Positions 22,781 to 34,371 of a stretch of DNA of 64,000 nt are shown piece by piece. The position numbers and the translations under genes are program-made. Each line of letters begins with the position of its first letter. Position 1 is the stretch's first letter. Source of the DNA: Diospyros lotus (Eukaryota; Streptophyta; Magnoliopsida; Ericales; Ebenaceae); assembly GCF_014633365.1 (NCBI RefSeq), contig NC_068344.1, forward strand, positions 33,106,670 to 33,170,669. Reading direction: 5' to 3'. The notes below the pieces were generated by a model. The model had not been told where the DNA came from, searched no databases, and saw nothing but the letters and a program-made list of their open reading frames with translations.

Positions 22781-23740
22781 AAATATGTATTACTTATTTA
22801 TTTGTAGTACTAAATATTCTCAGTCCAATCCTAATAATATATATATATAGAGAGAGAGAGAGAGGCAGTGAGGGCATGTGCACATTAAAAGACAAACATA
22901 CAACATAAACTGATGTAGGAAGAAGTTAATGCCAATGGTTAGAAACTTCATAAAAATACTTTTGACAATAAAAAATTTACACACTCCAAGATCATTGAAT
23001 CGATGAGAAAATATCAAAAGAATCACTTCAATCAAAGTGTTTCTGCACAATTTAAAATAGAAACTTCAACTAACTATAATACCTAATAAAAGAAACATAT
23101 TAAACAAAATACTGATTAGCGAAAGGGAAACATGAAAAGAAAAAAGAAAACATATGCCAATCAGACCATGCGAGATTGTACATAGCTCAAGTGTTGACTC
23201 AAAACATTCTAACACCATATTATGTGCACTATTATGAAAAAATAACATATTAAGTTGGTAAAAGCTTGATTTGTTGCCTAGTTTCTCCAGGATAACATTC
23301 TATCAATTTCTTTTGTGAAGAGCATTAACCCATATATTTGAAGATTTATATGTTATAGTTATTCGAAAGATAATATATATTTGTTACAGTTCGTCATTAG
23401 AAAGTATTGGGTATTTCAGCTTTTTATTAAAATTCTCATTGCTGTGTGCCATTAAGGAGACTAAATGTTTTCATGTGTCTTAAGCTACCTAATCAAGTTA
23501 TTTGAGTCATTCACCACAAACTTAAGCTCAACTAGCAAAACAAATTAACCTGACAAACAATAAAGTAATCTCAGCTCTTGATGTAAATTTTGAAAAAATC
23601 CAATTTCTTTGCAAGAAATGAGACTCTTTCCTTGTAGCATTTCAGTGGGTGTTCATATCAAGAGTTAAGGTTATTGGAATTTTTAATTTGATGTTTCACA
23701 ATACTTACCAATAACAACATTTGAACTTGTCTAATTTCTA
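22781..23740. other. Duplicated non-coding flank of an RLP relic
   Basis: Non-coding on both strands as far as can be seen. It matches 58531-59521 with scattered differences and includes a TA/GA microsatellite near 22840-22865. On the minus strand it is the 3' flank of the RLP pseudogene. Confidence 0.6.
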
Positions 23741-24339
23741 CTACTTCAGTGGTAGTGATCTTGCTTTTTTAGCCTCTCTGCACTTCTGTCCTATACCTTC
23801 AATCATCCTCACAATCCATAAAGGTTTCCCTGTAGTGAATATTAGAAATCCCATAAGGCCAAGCACCAATCTGCATCCATAACCTGGCAATATGCCTACC
23901 CAATTAAGACCATCTGAAGATTGTGAATCCTCTTCTGCTGCTGCTTGTGGTGCTCGAGGATAGCTGCATGCCTTTGACATTGGTGGTCCACATAAGCCCA
24001 GGTTTCCAACATAAGAATTATTTGAAAATGTAGCAAATTGTCCTCCTCGAGGTATTCGTCTAGTTAGTTGATTCTGCAAAAGGTTTAGAACTCCCAAGAG
24101 AATTTAAATTTGTTAATTGCATCAAGATCTCCTCGACAAGCTTACTGGAAGAGAGGTCTAACCATTCGAGCATTATCAAATTCTCAAGAGACTTTGGTAT
24201 ATCCCTTGTAAGGCTGTTGTGAGATAAGATCAAGCCTCGAATTGAAATCAGTTCTCCAATCATCTCCGGAATTGCTCCTTGAAATTTGCTTCTCAATAGA
24301 TTAATGGCTGTGAAAATGGTCAAAACTTTCTCCATTTAT
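23741..24339 (-). pseudogene. LRR receptor-like protein relic A, C-terminal part
   Basis: On the minus strand it runs from MEKVLTIFTAINLLRSKFQG through LRR units (ISIRGLILSHNSLTRDIPKS, LEWLDLSSSKLVEEI). A frameshift near 24090 follows, then the end NNSYVGNLGLCGPPMSKAC, an acidic spacer, a membrane segment (GILPGYGCRLVLGLMGFLIF) and a short basic tail. It is homologous to the C terminus of the RLP gene at 40933-42425. At 24340-24355 it is cut by a hAT element; the missing upstream part resumes at 39505. Frame damage and the insertion make it non-functional. Confidence 0.85.
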
Positions 24340-25844
24340 AATGGCTGTGAAAATGGGCGGATCCAGCCCACGGGATGGAGCCCACTCAATTTTTTTAAAA
24401 AATAATTTTTTTAACCCAAAAATAATGATTTTTTTTCCAAGCCCACCCCAACCAGCCCAAACTCAATCTCTAATCCCTAATTCTCAAACCTAAACCCAAA
24501 GGTCCTAAACCTAAACTCAAATCCTCTTTGGCCAAGCGACGATCTTTTTCTTCTTCTTCTTCTTGTCTCAGCTGTCAGCTCTCTTAAATCTTCAACTCTT
24601 CCTCAACATTCAGCAAATATACATAGTAAGCCATGTCTTCTCTCTATCTCTTCCATTTATCTAGTTTAAAATTCGTTTAAAGTGTGTGTTTGGATCGCAA
24701 GAAAGAAGGAAAGAAAAAGAGAGTGTGAGAGAGAGAAAAAGTTGAGGCGACAAGAGAAAATAGCTGGAGGGGGTTTCGCCGGGGATGGCCCACGCCTGGT
24801 GCGAGATTCACCGGTCGGTTGACTGTAAATATTCTACATATTTTCTGAAAAAAAAAAATAAATATTCTACACATTTTCATTATAAAGGAACTCAATATCC
24901 GTCTTCTTTCAAGCACGGCTAGTACCCAATTATTATTCTCTCAATTGACTTTTTCCTTTTCCATGACATATGTTCTGTGAAGTGTTTTATTTATTTTCTT
25001 ATTTATTTCTTTATATGCTCAAACCATTTATTCATTATTTATTGGGTTTTTACATTCTTCAACTTGAAGTTGTTGTTGCTCCAGCATTATTTATTTTCTT
25101 ATTTATTCATTTGCTCTGGAAAAATCATTAGGATTTAGATTGCCATCAATTTAAGCATGCTTCAGTACCCAACTCATCTTGTCAACACATCGTTTAAGAG
25201 ACAAATAAAGAAATTTTCTGCCACTAAGGATATCTGGTAAAAGATCGAGATATACAAAAGCTGATTGCTGAAATTCTTGTTCTTGGCAGGCAGCTAGTGG
25301 GCATCCATTCATACTCTAGAGACTAAGAGACTAGAGGTAAGTTAATTTATTTGATTATGTTCTATTATTTATTTGATTATGTTCTATTTAATGTATTTTT
25401 CTATTTTGTTTTGACTAATTTAACACCTATGATGGGTTTAGTAAATAAGACTTTAGGGGTTTAATGATAAGGGTCAATATTTCCGATATCCTAATGAATT
25501 ATATCCCTATTTTGGCTTTATAATTATGCTTAAAATAAATAATTATTTGCATTATATATTATTACATGATGAAGCAAGAAAGCTGTCTTCTACAATTAAT
25601 TAGGGGCATAAATCGAAGACGTTGGATTACCCATTATTGTTGCTCAAAATCATGGGCCAACTATGGAGTCTAGAGGATGTTTCATGTGCACTTGGCCCAA
25701 CAATCAAATAGAATCCAACATAAGACAAGCCCAAGCCCAAGCTCAAGCCCAACACAAGGAAGGTCCAAGCCCAAGCCCAAGCTCAAGCCCAACACAAAGA
25801 AGGCCCAAAACCCAAAAACATGAAAAGCCCAAGTCCCACAAATA

Positions 25845-25959
25845 GGATGACATCATCGCTTACATCATGGGATATGATGACATCATCGCTTACATCATGG
25901 GATAGGATGACATCATCGCTTACATCATGGTTAAAATGACATCATCGCTTACATCATCA
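25845..25959 (+). promoter_or_regulatory. 30-bp repeat array in the U3 of the 5' LTR, as-1-like
   Basis: Four units share TGACATCATCGCTTACATCA. The reverse complement TGATGTAAGCGATGATGTCA matches the layout of the as-1 promoter element, two TGACG-type half-sites 12 bp apart, with both CG steps read as TG. The array ends about 60 bp upstream of the TATA box. The 3' LTR has five units (37256-37399). An enhancer role is inferred. Confidence 0.5.
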
Positions 25960-26019
25960 ATTAGATATTTTGTATTATTAAATTATATAATTAAGTGGTT
26001 TCCATTACATCTTTTAGCC

Positions 26020-26028
26020 TATAAATAG
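26020..26028 (+). promoter_or_regulatory. TATA box of the 5' LTR
   Basis: TATAAATAG lies in AGCCTATAAATAGAGC, in the usual position between U3 repeats and the transcribed leader. The same box occurs in the 3' LTR at 37461. Confidence 0.75.
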
Positions 26029-27096
26029 AGCACTTAGGTGCACTTGTAAAGGGGATGATTCTTGAATGAAATTTTAGTTGTTTTAATTGCTCTTGTTCTT
26101 TTTTATTTTCTCTTGCAAATCTTACTTCTTCTTTTTCTTATTTAAATTCTTATGTCATTTATTGTTACTTTATTATCCACCACCTAAATGGTCGGTTAAT
26201 TTCTGCCTTTAAATTCTTGCAATTTCAATTATTATCTTTCAATTATATACCGCCTATATGGTCGGTCAAAATAGTCTTTCAATTATTGTCTTTAAATTAT
26301 ATACCGCCTATATGGTCGGTTAAAAAATAGTCTTTTAAATACTGTCTTTTAATTCCCGTCATTTAAATTCCTGCCAATTTATTTTAAAAATGGAAATGAG
26401 TAGCTAAATCTAATCTTGGGTTAAGGCGAGGACAGTGTCCAATGTTCTTGAATCTCAAGATAAGCCAAACCTCGATGAATGCAAGATTTACCTGAGTTAA
26501 ACTCGAGTTGAGTGTATAAATGATTTTGTGAGTTTGGATTGGGTCATCATCCTAACTTAGAACTCTCATGCCATGTATGAAAGTTGCTAGAATTGGAGAT
26601 GAGATATACCCAAGCTCAGACGATCAGATCATAGTCTCTAGTATAATAAAATTTACAGTGATATCTTAACCCAGAACCATCATATCATGTATGAGGGTTG
26701 CTTAGCTAAGAATCATTCGTATCTTGAATTATAACTACGAAACGATCATCTGTTTATTTCAGATTAATATTGCTGTTTAAATTACTATAAGAGATTTATA
26801 AGGCATTGGTTCTGAACTCGCCTCAACCCAAGACCTTTTTAATATTCAAAAAAAAAAAAAAAAACCTTTTCACAATCAGGAAAACTTAGCTCTCTTTGGA
26901 TAAATCAACCCGAATGAACCATTCTTTTGTTAAATAAACCTCCAAGTGAATCGACCCGGACTTGTCCGGAATTTATATTTGTGCTACAACTACACTCACA
27001 CACTGGTGAGTTTAAACCTCCTCACCATTTCAACACTGAACATCCAAAACTGATTAACGCTATTTAAATTGTAGGGTGAGGAGTGCAGCCAAATTT

Positions 27097-27114
27097 TGGC
27101 GCCGTTGCCGGGGA
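27097..27114 (+). other. Primer-binding site for tRNA-Asp
   Basis: TGGCGCCGTTGCCGGGGA is an 18-base complement of the 3' end of plant tRNA-Asp, the primer used by Athila/Tat-type elements. It fixes the inner edge of the 5' LTR. Confidence 0.92.
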
Positions 27115-27204
27115 GGTACAACAGAAGAAAAAAATTCACTCCACGGGTAACTTTGTTCTTAATAATTTTTTTTTTCTTAACTGTTTGCATATTATTCAAA
27201 TTGT

Positions 27205-30200
27205 ATGAGACTTAGATCTGGTAGAATCTTAAGCCATCAGTTAAACCATTCTATAGATTCTTTATCAAAGACTGAAATATCACTTTTACAATCCATAATG
27301 TCTCAACAAAATGAAAACCTATCTGCTCATGGGAGTGATCATGGAGAACATGATGTTGATGAGATTAAACCTCTCAGGGATTATTTGAACCCTCCAAGGC
27401 AAACCACTCCCTCTTGCATAATCCTACCAATAAACCATCATCGATTTGTCCTTAAACCAGCTACCATACAAATGCTCCCCACATTTCATGGTATGGATTC
27501 TGAAAATCCATATACACACATGAGGGATTTTGAAGAGGTATGTGGTACCTGTGGGGATCAAAATATTCATGAGGACACTGTTAGACTAAAACTCTTCCCG
27601 TTCTCACTCAAGGATAAAGCAAAAATGTGGTTAGGGACTCTAGAGCCCAGATCAATAGGAACTTGGAGGGAGATGCAAACAAAATTTCTAAAAAAATACT
27701 TCCTAGCTAATAGAACAGCATCACTCCAAAGGAAAATGATGAATTTCGTCTGTAAACCAAATGAAACATTTGCTCAAACTTGGGAACGTTTCAAGGACCT
27801 CTTGCATTCTTGCCCACACCATGCCTTTGAACAATGGCGGGTAGTTAGTTTCTTCTTTAATGCCTTAACTCCTAATTTGAAAATGCTGGTGTCCACCATG
27901 TGTAATGGTGACTTTTATGAAAAAACTCCTGAAGAGGCTGTTGCATACTTTGACCATGTAGCTGAAAACTCTAGAAATTGGGAAGTTGGGCCATTAACCA
28001 TGGGAGATTTGAGAGACCAATACAATCCACAACCAAAGGGAAAACTCCAATTAAATGAAACTGATGACATCAGTGCTAGATTAGCTCTGTTGACAAAGAA
28101 AATGGAAGAATTGGAGATGAAAAAAATGAAGGCTATCAATGAGGTAGAGGTGCATTGTGTAGTCTGTGAAGCCAATAGCCATAGAACAGAGGAGTGTCCA
28201 ACTCTCCCTGCTTTCAAAGAAGTGTTGTATGGCCAAACTTCAAACTCACAACCAAGGCAAACAGAGGGTAGGATATACCAAAACCAGAACCAGGGTGGAA
28301 ATTATCAAGGGTACAACCCAAACTCAAACACCTACCATCCAAATTCTAGGAACCACCCAAATTTCTCTTGGAGAAATGACTCAGCACCTCAACCACACCA
28401 ACCATTTCCCTCACAACCACAGCCACAACCTCAGCCACAGCTCTACCAGCCTAACCAAGGACCATCTGGCTCATATCAGCCACCGCATAAGATATCCCTA
28501 GAGGATACTCTACAACAATTTATGCAAGGGCAGATGGGGAACAATGCTCAGGTAGCAAAATTCCAAGAGCAAACAAATAGGGCAATTGAGGACATGAGGA
28601 GTCAGCTAACCAAGCTAACTCAAACTTTGACTGTGAGAGAACCTGGGAAATTCCCTTCTCAACCAAATCCCAACCCCGTGAGGCAAACAAATCAAGTGGA
28701 ATCATCAAATAGTGGGAACTATAATCATGAGCAGGTGCAAGCAGTCACTGTCCTTAGGAATGGAAAAATAATTGACAAACCAGATGACCCTAGGACAAAC
28801 CAACCTAATGCACAAGAAGAAGAACAAAATGAAAATATAAAAAATGACAATGCTCCAGCTTTGGAGGAAAAACTTGAAAACAAAAAAAAGGAAGATAAAG
28901 AAAAAAATAAGGTGGAAGAATTCAAGAGCAACCCTGCACCACCATTCCCTCAAAGACTTACTCAAACAAAGAGGGAAAAACAAAATGCTGATATTTATGA
29001 AGTGTTCAAGCAGGTGAGGATTAACATTCCTCTACTTGATGCAATCAAACAGACACCATCTTATGCAAAATTCTTAAAAGACTTGTGTACTGTTAAAAGA
29101 AAGATCAACATCAAGGAGAAAACATTCTTAACCGAACAGGTGAGTTCCATCCTGCAACTTAAAACACCTCCTAAGTACAAAGACCCTGGTAGCCCAACCA
29201 TTTCTTGCATAATTGGAAGCCAGAGGGTGGACCAAGCACTCTTAGATCTAGGAGCAAGTGTCAATTTGCTTCCTTATAGTGTATATCAGCAACTGGGCTT
29301 AGGAGAACTCAAGCCAACAAGAGTTACCCTACAGCTTGCTGATAGGTCAATCAAAGTCCCTAGGGGGATAGTGGAGGATGTATTAGTGCAGGTGGACAAA
29401 TTTTACTTCCCTGTTGATTTTATAGTCTTGGACACACAACCCCATCAAGGCCCTCAACCCCCTGTTCCAGTCATTCTTGGTAGACCATTCCTAGCAACAT
29501 CAAATGCCATAATTAATTGTAGGAATGGAATACTTAAGTTATCATTTGGAAACATGACTGTAGAGATGAATATCTTTAGAGTTTCCAAACAACACATAGC
29601 TGAGAATGAGGTGGAGGAAGTAGATTTGGTTCAAACATTAGCTGAGGACTATTTTGCAAAAGAATTTTTGAACAAATCTATGAAAGAAGATCAAGAAGAG
29701 AGAAAGTTAAAAGAATTAGAGAACACTAGGGAGGAAGAAGCAATGCCTGTGGCTCAATGGATTCCCAAATCAGAACCATTGGGTTCTCTGAACAATGAGG
29801 AGTCACAATCTGATAATACCTCACCCACACCTGAAATGAAACCTTTGCCAAGTGAGTTAAAATATGCATTTCTAGGTGATGAGAACACACTCCCCGTAGT
29901 CATCTCTTCAAGTTTGACATCCCAACAGGAAATTCAGCTGATAAACATTCTGAGAGCTCATAAAAAAGCCTTAGGTTGGACCATCTCAGACTTGCATGGA
30001 ATTAGTCCTTTGACTTGCACTCATAGGATATTTCTAGAGGAGGATGCTAAACCTGTTAGGCAAATGCAGAGGAGACTCAATCCTAACATGAAAGAGGTGG
30101 TTAGGAAAGAAGTGCTAAAGTTGCTGGATGCGGGTATTATATACCCCATCTCTGATTCAAAGTGGGTCAGCCCCACTCAAGTGGTCCCAAAAAGGTCTGG

Positions 30201-32766
30201 AGTCACAGTGGTGAGAAATGAAAAGAATGAGTTGATCCCTACTCGCATCCAAACCGGATGGAGAGTGTGCATTGATTACAGAAAACTCAATGCAATGACT
30301 AGAAAAGACCATTTTCCATTGCCGTTCTTGGACCAAGTCCTTGAAAGAATAGCTGGACAAGCATTCTATTGTTTCCTTGATGGTTATTCATGATATAACC
30401 AGATTGACATTGCCCTAGAGGACCAGGAAAAGACCACTTTCACATGTCCATTTGGGACATTTGCCTATAGACGTATGCCTTTTGGACTATGCAATGCCCC
30501 TGCCACCTTCCAAAGGTGTGTGATGAGTATTTTTAGTGAGATGACAGAACACATTGTGGAGGTTTTTATGGATGATTTCTCTGTCTATGGAGCTAGTTTT
30601 GAGGCTTGTTTAGAGAATTTAGAGAGAGTTCTAGCTCGTTGTGAAGAAACCCACCTTGTGCTTAACTGGGAAAAATGTCATTTCATGGTCAAACAAGGTA
30701 TAGTCCTAGGGCATATTGTCTCTGCTAAGGGAATGGAGGTGGACAAAGCCAAAGTTGAAGCCATCCAAAAATTACCAGTCCCTAAGAGTGTTAAGGACAT
30801 CAGGTCTTTCCTTGGGCATGCTGGGTTCTATAGGAGATTCATAGCATCTTTTAGCAGCATAGCCCGGCCTCTGTGTAATTTGCTCTCCCAAGATGTTCCA
30901 TTTGAGTGGACATCATCTTGTCAAACCTCTTTTGAGAGGTTAAGAAATGCTCTCATCTCAGCCCCCATTATTCAACCACCAGATTGGTCATTGCCCTTTG
31001 AACTCATGTGTGATGCAAGTGATTATGCTGTAGGAGCAGTCCTAGGGCAAAGAAAAGATAAAAAACCTTATGTCATCTACTATGCCAGTAAAACCCTCAA
31101 TGAAGCGCAAAAGAATTACACAACAACTGAGAAGGAATTATTGGCAGTAGTGTTTGCATTAGAGAAGTTCAGATCATATCTGGTGGGGTCATTGGTCATT
31201 GTTTTCACTGACCATGCTGCTTTGAAATACTTGCTCACCAAACAAGACGCCAAACCGCGTCTTATTAGGTGGATTTTGTTACTCCAAGAATTCAACATAG
31301 AAATCAAAGATAAAAAGGGAGTAGAAAATGTGGTGGCAGACCATTTGTCTAGACTTCCATGCCAAGACCTTAATCTAGACAAGGAACCAATCAGGGACAC
31401 CTTTCCAGATGAACAACTCTTCCTTATCAATGATACCTCAACCTCTGTTACACCATGGTATGCAGATCTGGCCAACTATCTAGCCACCGGTCTAATTCCA
31501 AATCATTGGACCAAGCTAGATAAACAAAAATTCTTTAGGAAGGTTAGGACTTATTTCTGGGATGACCCTTACTTGTTTAAGTATTGTGCTGACCAAATTT
31601 TAAGAAGGTGCATCCCCGAGCATGAGCAACAGAGTGTTTTGAATTTTTGTCATACTCTTGCTTGTGGAGGTCATTTCTCCACAAGAAAAACATTGGCCAA
31701 GATCTTACAAAGTGGATTCTTTTGGCCTACCATGTTTAGAGATGTGCATCAGTTCTGTAGTTCATGTGATAGATGCCAAAGGCTAGGAAGCCTAACCAAG
31801 AGGAATATGATGCCCTTGCAACCCATTCAGGTGTTAGAAATTTTTGATTGTTGGGGAATAGACTTCATGGGACCATTTGTTAATTCAGGTGGACACGAGT
31901 ACATCTTGTTAGCTGTTGACTATGTGTCCAAGTGGGTAGAAGCAATCCCAACAAGAACAAACGATCATCGGGTTGTAATGAAGTTTTTGAAAGAAAATAT
32001 TTTTAGTAGGTTTGGAATGCCTAGGGCCATCATAAGTGATGGAGGTTCTCATTTCTGCAACAAACCAGTGGCTGAATTAATGAGAAAATATGGAGTAGTC
32101 TACAAGGTTGCAACCCCATATCACCCTCAAACCAATGGCCAAGCTGAATTGGCCAATAGGGAGATAAAAAGGATTTTAGAGAAAACAGTCAATTCTAATC
32201 GCAAGGATTGGTCCTTGAGGTTGATTGATGCACTTTGGGCCTATAGAACTGCTTACAAGACCATTCTAGGCATGTCTCCCTACAGGTTGGTATATGGCAA
32301 GCCATGTCATTTACCAGTTGAAATAGAGCACAAAGCCTACTGGGCCATTAGGAAGATTAATGAGGAATCAACAGAAGTGAGCCTTAATAGGAAATTACAA
32401 CTTAATGAACTTGAAGAACTTAGGGATGAGGCATTTGAAAATGCCAAATTGTCTAAGTTGCATATGAAAAAGTTGCATGACCAACACATCAACAGAAAAA
32501 AATTTCATGTTGGTCAGCAGGTGCTTCTCTACAACTCAAGGCTTCATTTGTTCCCAGGGAAGTTGAGATCAAAATGGACAGGACCCTATACAATCAAGAC
32601 CATATCAGAATATGGGGCAATGGAAATTGAAATCAAAGAGTCTGGACAATGTTTTAAAGTGAATGGTCAAAGGCTGAAACCATATCTAGGCATAGCTGAG
32701 AAAGAACTTGTTGAAGGAAATGAAGAAATGGTGGAGTTGGGTGATCCACCATCAATGGTTGAGTGA
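27205..32766 (+). pseudogene. Gag-Pol polyprotein, single frame with one in-frame TGA
   Basis: One frame of 1853 codons starts MRLRSGRIL. It contains gag (about residues 90-260), a zinc knuckle CVVCEANSHRTEEC (about 317-330), protease with LLDLGASVNLLP (about 680), RT with [12 protein letters not shown] (about 1121), RNase H ([12 protein letters not shown]), and integrase with an HHCC finger (CSSCDRCQ) and D-D-E residues ([25 protein letters not shown]). The only interruption is TGA at 30391-30393 (codon 1063), just before the RT fingers/palm block, where relatives have Gly. Everything after it continues in the same frame to 32766. There are no frameshifts. Unless the stop is read through, RT and integrase are not made, although complementation by intact relatives is possible. 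Confidence 0.93.
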
Positions 32767-33022
32767 CCTTTAGGAACACATTCGTCTGGGAATCTGACGT
32801 TAAAAGACCACCTTTCCATTTAGGTTAAATGGATGTTTCAAGATTTGAAAAAAAAAAAAAAAAAAAAAAAGTATATAAAAATTTGTTTCTTTTCTGCATT
32901 ACTTAAATAGTGTTTCTCTGTGTGCAGTCTAAATAAAAATTTTTGCATACGAGTTCATGCATTGAAGATCGCCAGGTATGCCTATCCTCTATCCTTTTAT
33001 TGCCGATTGAGGACAATGCGCA

Positions 33023-33038
33023 ATTCAAGTTGGGGGGT
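33023..33038 (+). other. Internal PPT-like motif 1
   Basis: ATTCAAGTTGGGGGGT follows a GAGGACAATG motif 257 bp after the end of pol. It is the same motif that directly precedes the 3' LTR, so it looks like a former or second polypurine tract at the start of the passenger module. Confidence 0.6.
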
Positions 33039-33362
33039 AAGGTGTACTTAGGAATTTATTGGTGTTTGAATTTAATCTATTGTGCAAGTAATTTTGTTTG
33101 ACTCGATAATAATACTTTGTGTGGTATATATGATTTTATTAAGCACCTAAAAAAAAAATTTTAACTAACCCCAAAAAATTAAAAAAAATAAAAAAATAAA
33201 TAAAAATAAAAACTAAAAAAATATATATATATTTCAAAAAAAAACCAAAAAAACAAAAAAAAGAAAAAAAAAATATATATATATAATAAAAAAAATTGAA
33301 TTGAGAGAGACAAAATTGGCACTGGTGGCGGCCATTTTCTCGGGCAGTGCAATCACACTGTC

Positions 33363-33500
33363 CTATAAAGGAAGAGGCGCACTGCCAAATGTTGAAAAAT
33401 GAGGCACCGAGCATTGAAAAAAAATAGACGCACCTGACCCTACAATTATGGCGTGCCTCGAGCCAAGTATAGAATAGTGACACCCATTGCTCTATAAGAG
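33363..33500 (+). promoter_or_regulatory. Candidate internal promoter of the passenger genes
   Basis: Within a GC-richer patch, two TATA-like boxes occur: CCTATAAAGG (33362-33371) and CTCTATAAGAG (33490-33500). They are followed by a pyrimidine-rich leader-like stretch ending in GATCAG|GTATTTT, a good splice donor. This resembles a plant core promoter plus first leader exon. No transcript evidence is available. Confidence 0.35.
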
Positions 33501-33578
33501 ACTCCATATCTGTATGAGCCAAACCACACTTCTGCAAGCAAGCTCAGTTTCCTCTCCTTCGTGTTGTTCTTCGATCAG

Positions 33579-34351
33579 GTATTTTCGTTCATTTTGTAAG
33601 ATTTATAGTTTCTACTTTTCTCTTATTATAGTTGTCTTTTGATTTAAAAAAAAAAAAAATGGATCTTCAACTATCAAAAATTCGCAAGTACTATCCATCT
33701 CTCCCAATGAATGATTTGAAACAAATTTATATTGGTAGGTGTGAAAGACTTAGGATATTGATGCGTAATAACATCCCTGAAGATATTCGTTGGCTGATCG
33801 AAGCAAAAGTTCGATTAGCTGGCGAAACTTCACCTAGTTTTAAGCACTTCCCGGGCTTAGGGAAGAGTAGTTTTGCAAAGAAACGAAGAGCTAAAAGAGT
33901 GAATGGTTGTCACAAGTGTGCTCGTTGGACCTGTAACACTCGATGCAAATCTGTGGGGTTTACGTCCGTAAATCGAGAAGATAAAATTAGTTTCATAAAG
34001 GATGGACTGAGTAAGGAGTCATTGGATGATATCCGATTGACTCTTGAGACGCATCCATGTGGAATAGTGCAAAGAGAACTTCTTGCTTTATGGACCCAGT
34101 TCATAAGTGACCACCAACGCTATAGTCTTGGGAATCTGACTAAAAACGACCCTGTTTGCCAATCTATAAGAAAATTGGATGGGAAGCTTATCCTCGCTTC
34201 ATAGAAAGTGTTTAAGCCGTTTCTGGACGTAAAACCAGAGGAAGATGTGAGCCACAATCACAACTACTTGTACATACGCATGATTTTTGTTTGTATTTAT
34301 TTCTTGTTGAATTGTTGTATAGCTACTTTTGATCGCCAAACCTCTTTCCAG
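33579..34351 (+). other. Predicted intron joining leader to LOG
   Basis: Donor CAG|GTATTT at 33579 and acceptor CTCTTTCCAG|GG ending at 34351, 20 bp before the LOG start codon, define a 773-bp intron that removes the Cys-rich frame. Unspliced RNA would expose the first gene; spliced RNA would expose LOG. This is a prediction only. Confidence 0.3.
33659..34204 (+). CDS. Basic Cys-rich putative nucleic-acid-binding protein (retrotransposon passenger)
   Basis: An intact 181-residue frame starts MDLQLSKIRKYYPSL after a poly-A run, 893 bp downstream of pol and on the same strand. Its centre has a basic stretch AKKRRAKR (residues 73-80) followed at once by a Cys cluster C84-x2-C87-x4-C92-x3-C96 with His85, then SFIKDGLSKESLDDI. 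The order of a short N-terminal helix-rich part, an Arg/Lys run, a CxxC finger and an FI-x-G segment resembles the small nucleic-acid-binding or silencing-suppressor proteins of carla- and allexiviruses (Viral_NABP family). This is a visual match and needs a profile search. No host gene was recognised. It precedes LOG by 168 bp and may share a transcript with it. Confidence 0.7.
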   Translation: MDLQLSKIRKYYPSLPMNDLKQIYIGRCERLRILMRNNIPEDIRWLIEAKVRLAGETSPSFKHFPGLGKSSFAKKRRAKRVNGCHKCARWTCNTRCKSVGFTSVNREDKISFIKDGLSKESLDDIRLTLETHPCGIVQRELLALWTQFISDHQRYSLGNLTKNDPVCQSIRKLDGKLILAS

Positions 34352-34371
34352 GGCATACAAAAGAAACAAAC

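Larger units (their letters stand above)
20539..25464 (+). repeat. Segmental duplication, copy 1 (RFS6 3' half - RLP 3' end - hAT 5' part)
   Basis: The sequence from late RFS6 exon 2, through its last introns and exons, and then from 22781 to 25464, reappears in the same order and orientation at 57661-61320. Introns are retained in the second copy, so it is a DNA-level duplication. The stretch about 21562-22780 has no counterpart in copy 2. Homology stops at 25464, where a later retrotransposon entered copy 1. Confidence 0.85.
25465..27090 (+). repeat. 5' LTR of the LOG-bearing element
   Basis: It starts TGATAAGGGT and is taken to end in GTGCAGCCA, 6 bp before the primer-binding site. It contains GCCCAA-rich repeats (25726-25838), an array of 30-bp units with a TGA-factor-like motif (25845-25959), a TATA box (26020-26028) and a long transcribed region with CCGCCTATATGGTCGGT repeats. 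The 3' end is inferred from the primer-binding site, because the 3' LTR is truncated. Confidence 0.85.

Noticed and set aside
25663..25845. 60-codon Gln/Pro/Ala frame
   Set aside because: It is the GCCCAA repeat of the LTR read as protein; the 3' LTR copy has an indel in it.
25845..25959. CRISPR-like array
   Set aside because: The 30-bp units are nearly head-to-tail with no unique spacers and lie in a plant LTR.
33139..33537. Minus-strand frame rich in Phe/Ile/Tyr
   Set aside because: It is a read-through of poly-A/(AT) tracts in the retrotransposon; low complexity and no family.
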